The position numbers and the translations under genes were made by a program. Of a stretch of 16,311 bases of DNA, positions 5,648 through 12,463 are shown piece after piece (position 1 is the stretch's first letter; every line of letters starts with the position of its first letter). The DNA is from Halobacteriales archaeon QS_5_70_15 (GTDB lineage Archaea; Halobacteriota; Halobacteria; Halobacteriales; Haloarculaceae): assembly GCA_003022005.1 (NCBI GenBank), contig PXRQ01000004.1, positions 1-16,311 of the forward strand, in the 5' to 3' direction. The notes beneath the pieces are model-generated. The model did no database searches and was not told the DNA's origin. It saw nothing but the letters and a program-made list of their open reading frames with translations.

Positions 5648-7414
5648 GGCCTCGGTTTCAGTCGGCGTCGGCTCGGCCGTCTCGGTCGGGGTGGCCGTCT
5701 CGGTGGCCCCCGTGTCGACCTCCATCGAGTAGACGGCGAGGACGTCGCCCTGCTCGCCGTAGCCGCCGAGCGGGCCCTCGCCGCCGCCCTGGATGGCCAG
5801 GTACTGCGTGCCCTCGGCCGGGTCGATCCAGCTGACGGGATCGCCGCCGACCCCGACGCCGAGGTCGGCCGACCACAGCTCCTCGCCGGTCTCGGTGTCG
5901 AGGGCGAGGACCTGACCCTCGCTGGCGCCGGTGAACGTGAGGCCGGTGTCGGTCGTCATCGCGCCGCCCCACGGCGGGATCTCCCGCCAGTTCTGCCACT
6001 TGACCTCGCCGGAGACGGGGTCGATGCCGGCGATGACGCCGGGGTCCCCGTTCCACTCTTCGGGAGGGTCCTCGACGTTGTTGGCGAACTCGAAGCCGTG
6101 GAGTCCCCAGTAGAGCTTCTGGGCCTCGTACTCGGCGTCGGTCCAGGAGATCTTCCACGGGATGTTCTGCCCCATGATGACCGCCGTCCGGGTCTCCGGG
6201 TCGTAGGCCGGCGGCTGCGGGTTGGTCCCGCCGAGCAGGTTCGGGGCGTTCCACGGCGTCCCCTCCATGTCCTCGTGCTTCGGAAGCGCCCACATGTTGA
6301 TGTGCTGGACGTACTCCTGGCTCCGCTCGACCATCTCGCCGGTCTCGAGGTCGAACGTGAACAGCCAGCCGGACTTCCCCGGCCAGGACGCCAGCGTCCG
6401 CTCCTCGCCGTTGACCTCCGCGTCGAAGATGAACGGCGGCGACGGGGAGTCGTAGTCCCACCAGTCGTGGGGGGACTCCTGGAAGTGCCACCGGTACTCG
6501 CCGGAGCTCGCATCCAGGGCGAGCTTCCCCGTCGAGTACTGGTTCCAGCCCGGCCGGACGGTCGCGTCGAAGTCCGGGCCGGGGTTGCCCATTGGGAAGA
6601 CGGCGGTCCCCGACTCCGCGTCGACGGCCGGCGGCTGCCAGACCGTCGTCGAGCCGTGGCGCCAGGCGTCGCCGACCCACTGGTCGTGTGGGGTGGTGTC
6701 GAACCGCCACTGGTGCTCCCCGTCGGTGCTGACGGCGTCGATCCAGCCCGTGACGCCCCACTCGCCGCCGAAGCTGCCCTTCAGCAGGTTCCCGTCGTAG
6801 GGGATCGGCGGGATGCCCGAGGAGAACCCGACGTTGCGGGTGAAGTTCAGCTCGTCGTGGATCTCCGAGTCCGGGTTCTCGACCTGCTCGTCGCGGTATG
6901 TCTTCGCCTGGTTGAAGAACCACTTCTCCTCGCCGGTGTAGCGATCCAGGGCGATGATGCCCATGTCCAGCGTCGTGAAGTAGACCGTGTCCCCGAGGAT
7001 CGTCACGCCCCGGTTGGCCGACGGGTCGCCGACCTCCGCCAGCGAATCGTAGTCGTAGTGCCAGAGGACGTCGCCGGTCCGGGGGTTCATCGCCCGGAGG
7101 TGGTCCGGGCCGTTGGTCTGGTACATGATCGGCGGGTCCCCGGGGACGATCAACGGCGTGCCCTGGTACTGGCCGGGCGTGACGCCGACGTTGGTCTGCC
7201 ACTCCAGCGAGAGCTCCGAGACGTTCTCCGGGGTGATGGCGCTCCCCTGCATGTGGCGCTGGTTCCGGAGGCCGCCGCCGTAGAGCAGCCAGGTCTCCGG
7301 GTTCGATAGGGAGTTCCGCAGCATCTCCATCGTGACGTCCACCTCCGGGATGGCGTCGGTGTCGTTCCGCGTGATCGTCGCCTCGCCCGGCTTGGTGAGC
7401 TTGCCGTCCTGCAC
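5516..7414 (-). CDS. PQQ-dependent alcohol dehydrogenase-type beta-propeller, surface anchored
   Basis: 632 residues of an eight-bladed PQQ quinoprotein of the methanol/ethanol dehydrogenase family, which oxidises an alcohol or aldehyde outside the cell. Active-site residues visible by analogy with MxaF/XoxF: Arg135 (NRG), Glu218 (GGEWGVTG, metal ligand), Asn277 (GNPGPDF, metal ligand), Asp320 (catalytic base, in HDWWDYD), Lys347 (GKSGWLF). Asp322, two residues after the catalytic Asp, is the residue that marks lanthanide-dependent members. No cysteine is present, so the vicinal disulfide beside PQQ is missing. There is no CxxCH haem motif. Residues 569-590 are a Thr/Glu-rich spacer, followed by a hydrophobic segment starting PGLGVLSALAG and an acidic tail (GESDEDEEE). 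There is no N-terminal signal peptide. The start is the GTG at 7414, with a strong GGAGGTG ribosome site seven bases before it; it begins just beyond the stop of the upstream Tat-signal gene, so the two are translationally coupled. An open frame continues upstream to 8005 but is a shadow of that gene. The substrate is unknown. Confidence 0.88.
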   Translation of the reverse strand: MQDGKLTKPGEATITRNDTDAIPEVDVTMEMLRNSLSNPETWLLYGGGLRNQRHMQGSAITPENVSELSLEWQTNVGVTPGQYQGTPLIVPGDPPIMYQTNGPDHLRAMNPRTGDVLWHYDYDSLAEVGDPSANRGVTILGDTVYFTTLDMGIIALDRYTGEEKWFFNQAKTYRDEQVENPDSEIHDELNFTRNVGFSSGIPPIPYDGNLLKGSFGGEWGVTGWIDAVSTDGEHQWRFDTTPHDQWVGDAWRHGSTTVWQPPAVDAESGTAVFPMGNPGPDFDATVRPGWNQYSTGKLALDASSGEYRWHFQESPHDWWDYDSPSPPFIFDAEVNGEERTLASWPGKSGWLFTFDLETGEMVERSQEYVQHINMWALPKHEDMEGTPWNAPNLLGGTNPQPPAYDPETRTAVIMGQNIPWKISWTDAEYEAQKLYWGLHGFEFANNVEDPPEEWNGDPGVIAGIDPVSGEVKWQNWREIPPWGGAMTTDTGLTFTGASEGQVLALDTETGEELWSADLGVGVGGDPVSWIDPAEGTQYLAIQGGGEGPLGGYGEQGDVLAVYSMEVDTGATETATPTETAEPTPTETEAGGGTTETTSGSGPGLGVLSALAGIGGAAAGYAFGGESDEDEEE

Positions 7415-7416
7415 GG

Positions 7417-8328
7417 TCAGACACCTCCCCTGGGCGCGCGCATCTCGTCGGTCACCCTGATGAGGTCGAACGTCAGGTGCTCCTGGCTGATGATGGCGGC
7501 CGCCGACCCGGCGGTCACCATCGCGGTGAGGGTCTCGTCGGAGATTGCCCCCTCGGCCACGTCGTGGGCGGCCCGGTTCAACAGGTAGTACCCGCCGAGC
7601 ATCGCCTTGATGTCCCAGACGCCGTCCGAGAGCATCTCCTCGGTCACGAGTACCCGGTTCTGCCAGAGCCAGTGGTCGAGGCCGTCGATCCACAGCAGCG
7701 CGCCCTCGGCGGCCCGCTGGTGCAGCGGCGCGACGTCGTCCGGGTTGAACTCCTCGACCTCGTCCTGCGAGTACGCGCCGGTCGGCTTCCACTTGGCCAG
7801 ATGGGCGTCGTTGTTGACCACCGTGGTCGCGAGCGACGTCCCCTCGGCCTCGTCGAACCCGACCTCGGCGAGCGCCCCCGCGAGCGTTCCCGACCCGACC
7901 AGCTGCCGGGCCGTCGTCGAGATGTGCTCCGGGGAGAACGGCGGCAGGTGCCGCTCGGCGCTGTCGAAGAAACCGACCTCGGCCAGGTGCTCGTGGACGG
8001 GCCACACCTCGTCGGTCAGCGAACTGTAGGCCGTCCCCCGCTCGGTCGGGACGCCCGCCGCCTCGAGGGCGGGCAGCGACTCGATGGAGGCGGCGACCCC
8101 CGACAGCCCGGAGGCGAGCAGCGAGGCGTCGAGGCGCCCGGAGAGGTCGTTCCGGATCGCCTCGCCCATCGCCGCCAGTTCGCCGCCGGTCTCCGGCGAG
8201 ACTTCGCCCCGCAGGTCCCCCAGCGTGAACTCCCCCACGACGCCCGCGGTGCCCGCGACACCGAGCGCCTTGAGCATCGCCCGGCGGTCCTCGTCCGTCA
8301 CCTGCTCCCGTGAGTGCTGGAATGCCAT
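7417..8328 (-). CDS. Tat-signal protein of unknown fold, partner of the PQQ dehydrogenase
   Basis: 303 residues; I do not recognise a named family. The N-terminus carries a twin-arginine signal: DEDRRAMLKALGVAGTAGVV at about 12-31 (Arg-Arg-x-Met-Leu-Lys, then a weakly hydrophobic core), a common haloarchaeal type. The mature part is mostly helical and acidic, with conserved-looking islands VVNNDAHLAKWK (about 164-175), WIDGLDHWLWQNRVLVTEEM (about 208-227) and EHLTFDLIRVTDEMR near the end. There is no cysteine, haem or metal motif. It is the first gene of the operon with the PQQ dehydrogenase, ending two bases before that gene's GTG, and the ribosome site of the second gene is inside its last codons. 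The arrangement recalls the small Tat-bearing subunit 3 of bacterial gluconate 2-dehydrogenase, which carries its partner through the Tat pore. I infer a similar escort role, with no sequence similarity claimed. ATG at 8328 is preceded by a clear AT-rich promoter. Confidence 0.85.
   Translation of the reverse strand: MAFQHSREQVTDEDRRAMLKALGVAGTAGVVGEFTLGDLRGEVSPETGGELAAMGEAIRNDLSGRLDASLLASGLSGVAASIESLPALEAAGVPTERGTAYSSLTDEVWPVHEHLAEVGFFDSAERHLPPFSPEHISTTARQLVGSGTLAGALAEVGFDEAEGTSLATTVVNNDAHLAKWKPTGAYSQDEVEEFNPDDVAPLHQRAAEGALLWIDGLDHWLWQNRVLVTEEMLSDGVWDIKAMLGGYYLLNRAAHDVAEGAISDETLTAMVTAGSAAAIISQEHLTFDLIRVTDEMRAPRGGV
7422..7428 (-). promoter_or_regulatory. Strong Shine-Dalgarno deciding the PQQ dehydrogenase start
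   Basis: GGAGGTG on the minus strand, a full match to the anti-SD end of archaeal 16S rRNA, seven bases before the GTG at 7414. It lies within the last codons of the upstream gene. It fixes the GTG as the start and indicates coupled translation of the pair. Confidence 0.75.
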
Positions 8329-8340
8329 GTCACGACATGC

Positions 8341-8392
8341 CGTATATGTAGACGATAGTTAAGTATTCTTATTAGAGAGAAAGAATTAATTC
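8341..8392 (-). promoter_or_regulatory. AT-rich promoter region of the PQQ operon with a palindrome
   Basis: A 52-base AT-rich island in otherwise GC-rich DNA. On the minus strand AATACTTAACTA (8367-8356) is a good archaeal TATA candidate, about 33 nt before the ATG at 8328, giving a leader of a few bases. Farther upstream GAATTAATTC (8383-8392) is a perfect 10-base palindrome, about 25 bases beyond the TATA box, where BRE or activator sites lie. This is the most distinct promoter in the window and suggests a regulated operon. Confidence 0.6.
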
Positions 8393-8528
8393 CCACGGCC
8401 GGCCCGCTCATGCGGGACCGGATCCGGACGCTCGTCGGGGGTCTGGAGCCTGCGGTAACGTTCGGAATTGATGACACGTCCGGACGGGAACGTACCGGCC
8501 GTCAGCGAGTAGGGGCTTCCGACCGCGA

Positions 8529-9806
8529 CTACAGCGATCGGACCGTCTCGACGACCGCGTCGACGCCGATCCCGAGCGCGCTCTCGTCGATGTCGAACCG
8601 GGCGGTGTGGTGGCCGGCGACGTTCGACGCCCCGACGCCGATGTAGGTGGCCGTTCCCCCCTGTTCCTGCACCCGCCGGACGAGGTAGGAGGCGTCCTCG
8701 CTCCCGCCGAAGTCCATGCGCTCTTTGATCTCGGTCACGCCCTCGACGGCCCCCGCGGCCGCCGCCACGGCGTCGACCATCTCCTGGTCACACTCGAAGG
8801 TCGTCGTCTTGCCGTACAGGGAGGTCTCGACGTCGACGTCGTGCATGTCGGCGGCGGCCCGGACCATCCGGCGGGCGCGCTCGAGCATGTACTCGTTGAG
8901 TTCGGCCGTGGTCCCCCGGACCTCGACGCGCATCGAGGCGTCCTCGGCGATGACGTTCTGCGCGTTGGCCGAGCGGACCTGCCCGACGTTGACCCGGGTC
9001 GGGCCGTCGGCGTGCCGGGGGATGGCGTAGAGGTTCTGTATCGCCGCGGCGGCGGCCTGGAGCGCGTTCCGACCCTCGTTCGGCGCCGCGCCGGCGTGGG
9101 CCGGCTCGCCCAGGTACCGGACGTCGAGCTTGGCGTTCGAGAGCGGCCGGTCGTACCCCGCCACGATCGTGCCCGTTTCCTCGCCGAGCCCGAGGTGGAG
9201 CGCCACCAGGTGATCGACGTCGTCGAGCAGGTCGGTCCGGCTCATCGGCAGTCCGCCCCGACCGCCCTCCTCGGCGGGCTGGAAGAACAGTTTGAGCGTG
9301 CCGTCGAACCCGCCGGGGTCCTCGGCGAACCGCCGGGCGATGCCGAGGCCGATGGCCGTGTGTCCGTCGTGGCCACAGGCGTGCATCTCGTCGGGGTACT
9401 GACTGACGAACCCCTCGCGGACCGGTCGGTGGTCGTCGTCGCGGGCCTCGGTCCGCTCGAGGGCGTCCATGTCCACCCGGACCCCGACGACGGGGCCGGC
9501 GTCGCCGAACTCCCTGACGGCGACGCACCCGGTGACCCCGTCCATCCGGTCGAGGTACGACTCGGGCGCGCCGTCGCGCCGGGCGCGGTCCATCGCCGCC
9601 GCGAGTTCGTCCGCCGAGGGGACGCCGAGCCGCTCGTCGGGGTCGACCGCCTCGCTCCCGAGGTGGACCTCGTAGCCGAGCGCCCCGAGTTCGGCGGCGA
9701 CCATCGCGGTCGTCCGGAACTCCTTCCAGCCCGCCTCCGGGTGTGCGTGCAGGTCGCGCCGGATCTCGGTGAGGTCTCGCCCTCGTGTCGTGGCCTCGTT
9801 CGACAT
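8529..9806 (-). CDS. M20D amidohydrolase, AbgA-like (p-aminobenzoyl-glutamate hydrolase A type)
   Basis: 425 residues; cytoplasmic dinuclear-metal amidohydrolase. It matches E. coli AbgA along the whole length as I recall it, including RRDLHAHPEAGWKEFRT near the start, the AbgA-type insertion (LGVPSADELAAAMDRARRDG, 60-79) and a GSEDAS segment (368-373). The M20D metal ligands are all present: Cys144 and His146 (HACGHDGH), Glu180 (PAEEG, with Glu179 as the likely catalytic base), His204 (LHLG) and a His of GHH (399-400). AbgA, with subunit AbgB, cleaves p-aminobenzoyl-glutamate from folate breakdown. No AbgB partner is seen here, so the haloarchaeal substrate may be another N-acyl amino acid. 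I start at the ATG at 9806; the frame is open 13 codons further up, but that extension is basic and unlike the family. An AAACAAAACC tract sits at leaderless distance. A RidA gene lies 215 bases upstream on the same strand. Confidence 0.85.
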   Translation of the reverse strand: MSNEATTRGRDLTEIRRDLHAHPEAGWKEFRTTAMVAAELGALGYEVHLGSEAVDPDERLGVPSADELAAAMDRARRDGAPESYLDRMDGVTGCVAVREFGDAGPVVGVRVDMDALERTEARDDDHRPVREGFVSQYPDEMHACGHDGHTAIGLGIARRFAEDPGGFDGTLKLFFQPAEEGGRGGLPMSRTDLLDDVDHLVALHLGLGEETGTIVAGYDRPLSNAKLDVRYLGEPAHAGAAPNEGRNALQAAAAAIQNLYAIPRHADGPTRVNVGQVRSANAQNVIAEDASMRVEVRGTTAELNEYMLERARRMVRAAADMHDVDVETSLYGKTTTFECDQEMVDAVAAAAGAVEGVTEIKERMDFGGSEDASYLVRRVQEQGGTATYIGVGASNVAGHHTARFDIDESALGIGVDAVVETVRSL

Positions 9807-9825
9807 ACCGGGTCGGCGTCGTCCT

Positions 9826-9836
9826 GAAACAAAACC
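9826..9836 (-). promoter_or_regulatory. TATA-like element of the AbgA-like gene
   Basis: GGTTTTGTTTC on the minus strand, centred about 25 nt before the ATG at 9806. It is the only T-rich patch between the RidA and AbgA-like genes, so the second gene probably has its own leaderless promoter rather than being only read through. Confidence 0.35.
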
Positions 9837-10021
9837 GTACCGCAACCGGTCGCCCGGCGCGTCGGCCCCGGAGCCGGAGACGGTGGGCCCCGGACGGACC
9901 GGACGGGTTCCCCTCCGATCGCCGGTGGGCCCCTCGTACTGCCGGTCGCAGCGACGTGCCGAGACGTCGGGACCCCGTCCGCGAGCGCCGGTAGAAGGCG
10001 ACGACCCGACGACCGTCCGTC

Positions 10022-10408
10022 TCAGTCCTCGACCGCCGCGACCATCCCGATCTCGACCGCGAGATCACCGGCGAGTGCACTCACCTCGACGGCGGTCCGT
10101 GCCGGACATGGCTCGTCCACGAACTCGGCGTACACATCGTTGAACGCGTCGAAACCGTCCATGTCGGTGAGGAACACCGTCGCCTCGAGCGCGCTGTCCA
10201 TCGAGGAGCCGGCGGCCTCGAGGACCGCCGCCACGTTCTCCAGTGTCTGTCGCGTCTCCGCACGGATGCCGCCCTCGACGACCTCGCCCGTCCCGGGGTC
10301 GATCCCCACCTGCCCGGACGTGTAGACCGTGTCGCCGTGGACCGTCCCCTGCGAGAAGGGCAGCGCCTCGAAGTTCGGTGCGTCGTCGGTAGATACCTGT
10401 TCTACCAT
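10022..10408 (-). CDS. RidA (YjgF/YER057c/UK114) family enamine/imine deaminase
   Basis: 128 residues, the usual size for this trimeric cytoplasmic family, which hydrolyses reactive enamine/imine intermediates such as 2-aminoacrylate. Evidence: FSQGTVHGDTVYTSGQVGID near the N-terminus (18-37), ETRQTLENVAAVLEAAGSSM (51-70), VFLTDMDGFDAFNDVYAEF (78-96) and the active-site strand CPARTAVEVSAL with the catalytic Arg104 (equivalent to Arg105 of E. coli RidA). The E. coli cysteine after it (Cys107) is Ala here, as in many archaeal members. The start is the ATG at 10408; the frame is open 32 codons further upstream, but that stretch is arginine-rich and unlike the family. It is divergent from the acyl-CoA synthetase gene, with a 239-base shared region. 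With the AbgA-like gene downstream it may serve amino-acid or folate-breakdown chemistry; that link is context only. Confidence 0.9.
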   Translation of the reverse strand: MVEQVSTDDAPNFEALPFSQGTVHGDTVYTSGQVGIDPGTGEVVEGGIRAETRQTLENVAAVLEAAGSSMDSALEATVFLTDMDGFDAFNDVYAEFVDEPCPARTAVEVSALAGDLAVEIGMVAAVED

Positions 10409-10432
10409 GCGTCGAGCGACCGCGCGCCGTGG

Positions 10433-10443
10433 TATCAACTTTC
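10433..10443 (-). promoter_or_regulatory. Weak TATA-like element of the RidA gene
   Basis: AAGTTGATAC-type tract on the minus strand, about 28 nt before the ATG at 10408. It is the only AT-richer spot in the right place and is weak evidence for a leaderless promoter. Confidence 0.3.
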
Positions 10444-10612
10444 GTACCGCCCCAGACCCCCGGCATCCCGCATTCGGCACCCGTCGCACGGATCCCACGG
10501 GCACCCCCCGGTTCGGCTCGGGGACCGGGGAAGGCGGCGATACTGCCCCCGGGGTGCCGAGCGGCGACGACCGTCCCGCGAGCGGGGAGAACCTACCCCG
10601 AGACGGGGAACA

Positions 10613-10620
10613 CCTATTAT
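10613..10620 (+). promoter_or_regulatory. TATA-like box of the acyl-CoA synthetase gene
   Basis: CCTATTAT, about 31 nt before the ATG at 10648, implying a leader of only a few bases. It sits in the divergent region 10409-10647 shared with the RidA gene; nothing else is apparent there. Confidence 0.5.
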
Positions 10621-10647
10621 CGCCTCACGAGTACGCGGGAGCCACGC

Positions 10648-12240
10648 ATGCGTGTCGAGATGACGACACTAGGGTTCCTGGACCGCGCCGTCGACCTGTA
10701 CGGCGACGTGACCGGCGTCGTGGCCGACGACGGTCGCGAGTGGACCTACGCGGCGTTCGACGAGCGGGTCCGGAGCCTGACGGGGGCGCTCGCCGGGGCC
10801 GGCTTCGAGCGGGGAGACAGGGTGGCGCTGCTGGCGTCGAACACCCACTACTTCCTGGAGACGACGTTCGCGACCCAGCACCTCGGGGGCGTGTTCGTCC
10901 CGCTGAACTACCGGCTCACTCCCGACGACTACGCGTACATACTCGGGGACTGCGAGCCGTCGGTCGTCGTCGCCGACCACGAGTACGCCGGGAAAGTCGA
11001 GCGGGTCCGCGAGGACCTTCCCGTGGAGCGGTTCGTCGGCTACCGGAGCGAACGGATCGACGGCGACTGGACGGACTACGAGTCGTTCCTCGAGTCGGGG
11101 CCCGACGACCACGAGCGGCCGGAGATCCGGGAGGACGACGACGCCACCGTCAACTACACCTCGGGGACGACCGGCGACCCGAAGGGCGTCGTCCGCACCC
11201 ACCGGACCGAGCACTGGCACGCGCTCGTGCTCTCGAGCCACATGGGGATACGCGACGACGAGACGTACCTGTGGACGCTGCCGATGTTCCACGGCAACGG
11301 CTGGGGACACACCTACGCCGTCACGGGCGCGGGAGGGACCCACGTCTGCCAGCGGACGTTCGACCCGGGGGCGACGTTCGAGCGGATCCGCGAGCGGGAC
11401 GTCTCGTACCTCTGTGGCGCGCCGACGGTGATGAACCGGCTCATCGAGTACCACGAGCGCGAGGCCCCGGCGACGACCGGCGACCGGCCGGTCCGCATCA
11501 CGACCGCCGGGAGCGCCCCGCCACAGGCCACCATCCGGACCGTCGAGGACGAGTTCGGCTGGGAGTTCGTCCACATCTACGGGCTCACGGAGGGGACGGC
11601 CATCGTCACGACGTCCCACTCCCCGCGGCGCATCGCGTCGGAGGGCCGGGCGATCAAGACCAAACAGGGGTTCGAGCCGCTGTGTACCGACGTCCGCGTG
11701 GTCGACGAGGACGGCGAGGACGTCCCCCGCGACGACGAGACAAGGGGCGAGGTCGTCGTACGGGGAAACCAGGTGATGGACCGCTACCTGGGGAAGCCGG
11801 AGGCGACCGAGCGGGCGTTCTCCGAGCGGCTGGAGGGGTACCTCCACACCGGCGACCTCGCCACGATGGACCCGAACGGGATGATCACGATACAGGACCG
11901 CAAGAAGGACATCATCGTCACCGGCGGGGAGAACGTCTCCTCGATCGAGGTCGAGGACGTCCTCTACGACCACCCGGACGTGCGGAAGGTCGCCGTCATC
12001 CCCACCCCGAGCGAGGAGTGGGGCGAGGCCGTCACCGCGCTGGTCGTCCCGACCGACGGGGCCGATCTCGCCCCCGAGGCGGTCACCGCGTTCGCCCGCG
12101 AGCGGCTTGCCGGGTACAAGATCCCGCGGCGAGTGGAACTCGTCCCCGACCTCCCCGAGACCGCGACCGGGAAGGTCCGGAAGTACGAGCTCCGCGAGCG
12201 GTACTGGGAGGACGAGGATCGGATGGTCGGGGAGGGGTGA
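10648..12240 (+). CDS. Acyl-CoA synthetase, AMP-forming (ANL superfamily)
   Basis: 530 residues, full length for a cytoplasmic ANL enzyme that activates a carboxylic acid with ATP and CoA through an acyl-AMP intermediate. Core motifs in order: A3 P-loop YTSGTTGDPKGVV (170-182), A4-like MFHGNGWG (213-220), A5 YGLTEG (311-316), A7 YLHTGDLA (398-405), A8 hinge DRKKDIIVTGGENVSS (417-432) and the C-terminal A10 lysine Lys509 in ETATGKVRK. The overall pattern (FLDRAVDLYGD at the start, GYKIPRR near the end) fits the fatty-acid/aryl-acid activating group more than acetyl-CoA synthetase; chain length cannot be told. I chose the ATG at 10648 from the TATA spacing; a second ATG at 10660 is almost as good. 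The frame is open far upstream, but that region holds the divergent promoters. It stands alone; the next gene starts 223 bases downstream. Confidence 0.93.
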   Translation: MRVEMTTLGFLDRAVDLYGDVTGVVADDGREWTYAAFDERVRSLTGALAGAGFERGDRVALLASNTHYFLETTFATQHLGGVFVPLNYRLTPDDYAYILGDCEPSVVVADHEYAGKVERVREDLPVERFVGYRSERIDGDWTDYESFLESGPDDHERPEIREDDDATVNYTSGTTGDPKGVVRTHRTEHWHALVLSSHMGIRDDETYLWTLPMFHGNGWGHTYAVTGAGGTHVCQRTFDPGATFERIRERDVSYLCGAPTVMNRLIEYHEREAPATTGDRPVRITTAGSAPPQATIRTVEDEFGWEFVHIYGLTEGTAIVTTSHSPRRIASEGRAIKTKQGFEPLCTDVRVVDEDGEDVPRDDETRGEVVVRGNQVMDRYLGKPEATERAFSERLEGYLHTGDLATMDPNGMITIQDRKKDIIVTGGENVSSIEVEDVLYDHPDVRKVAVIPTPSEEWGEAVTALVVPTDGADLAPEAVTAFARERLAGYKIPRRVELVPDLPETATGKVRKYELRERYWEDEDRMVGEG

Positions 12241-12463
12241 GAAGCCACGGGACCTCGGGGGACGACCGGACACGATCCCGCCGCCGGTTGGCGCGGGCAT
12301 CGACGGCGGGCGCACCCCGAGAGGATCGACGGGCGGATCGCGCCGCCGTCGGCGCGGCCGCGTTCGGCGCGGTCAGCCGGGACCCGCCGGGGCGATCCGC
12401 GGACGGGACCGTTCGCACGGCCGGGGGCTCGCCGGCCGGGACCGTCCGGGGGGTGTAGCGCCG

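Noticed and set aside
6098..7309. Long plus-strand open frame opposite the PQQ gene
   Set aside because: Valine/arginine-rich antisense shadow caused by high GC; no domain, no promoter and no start signal.
7415..8005. N-terminal extension of the PQQ dehydrogenase frame (829-codon open frame)
   Set aside because: The extension is arginine/glycine-rich shadow of the Tat-signal gene in another frame. The GTG at 7414 has a strong ribosome site right before it.
8607..9827. 406-codon plus-strand frame opposite the AbgA-like gene
   Set aside because: Antisense shadow; the minus strand encodes a complete M20 protein with all metal ligands.
10669..12315. 548-codon minus-strand frame opposite the acyl-CoA synthetase
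   Set aside because: Antisense shadow; the plus strand has all ANL motifs in order.
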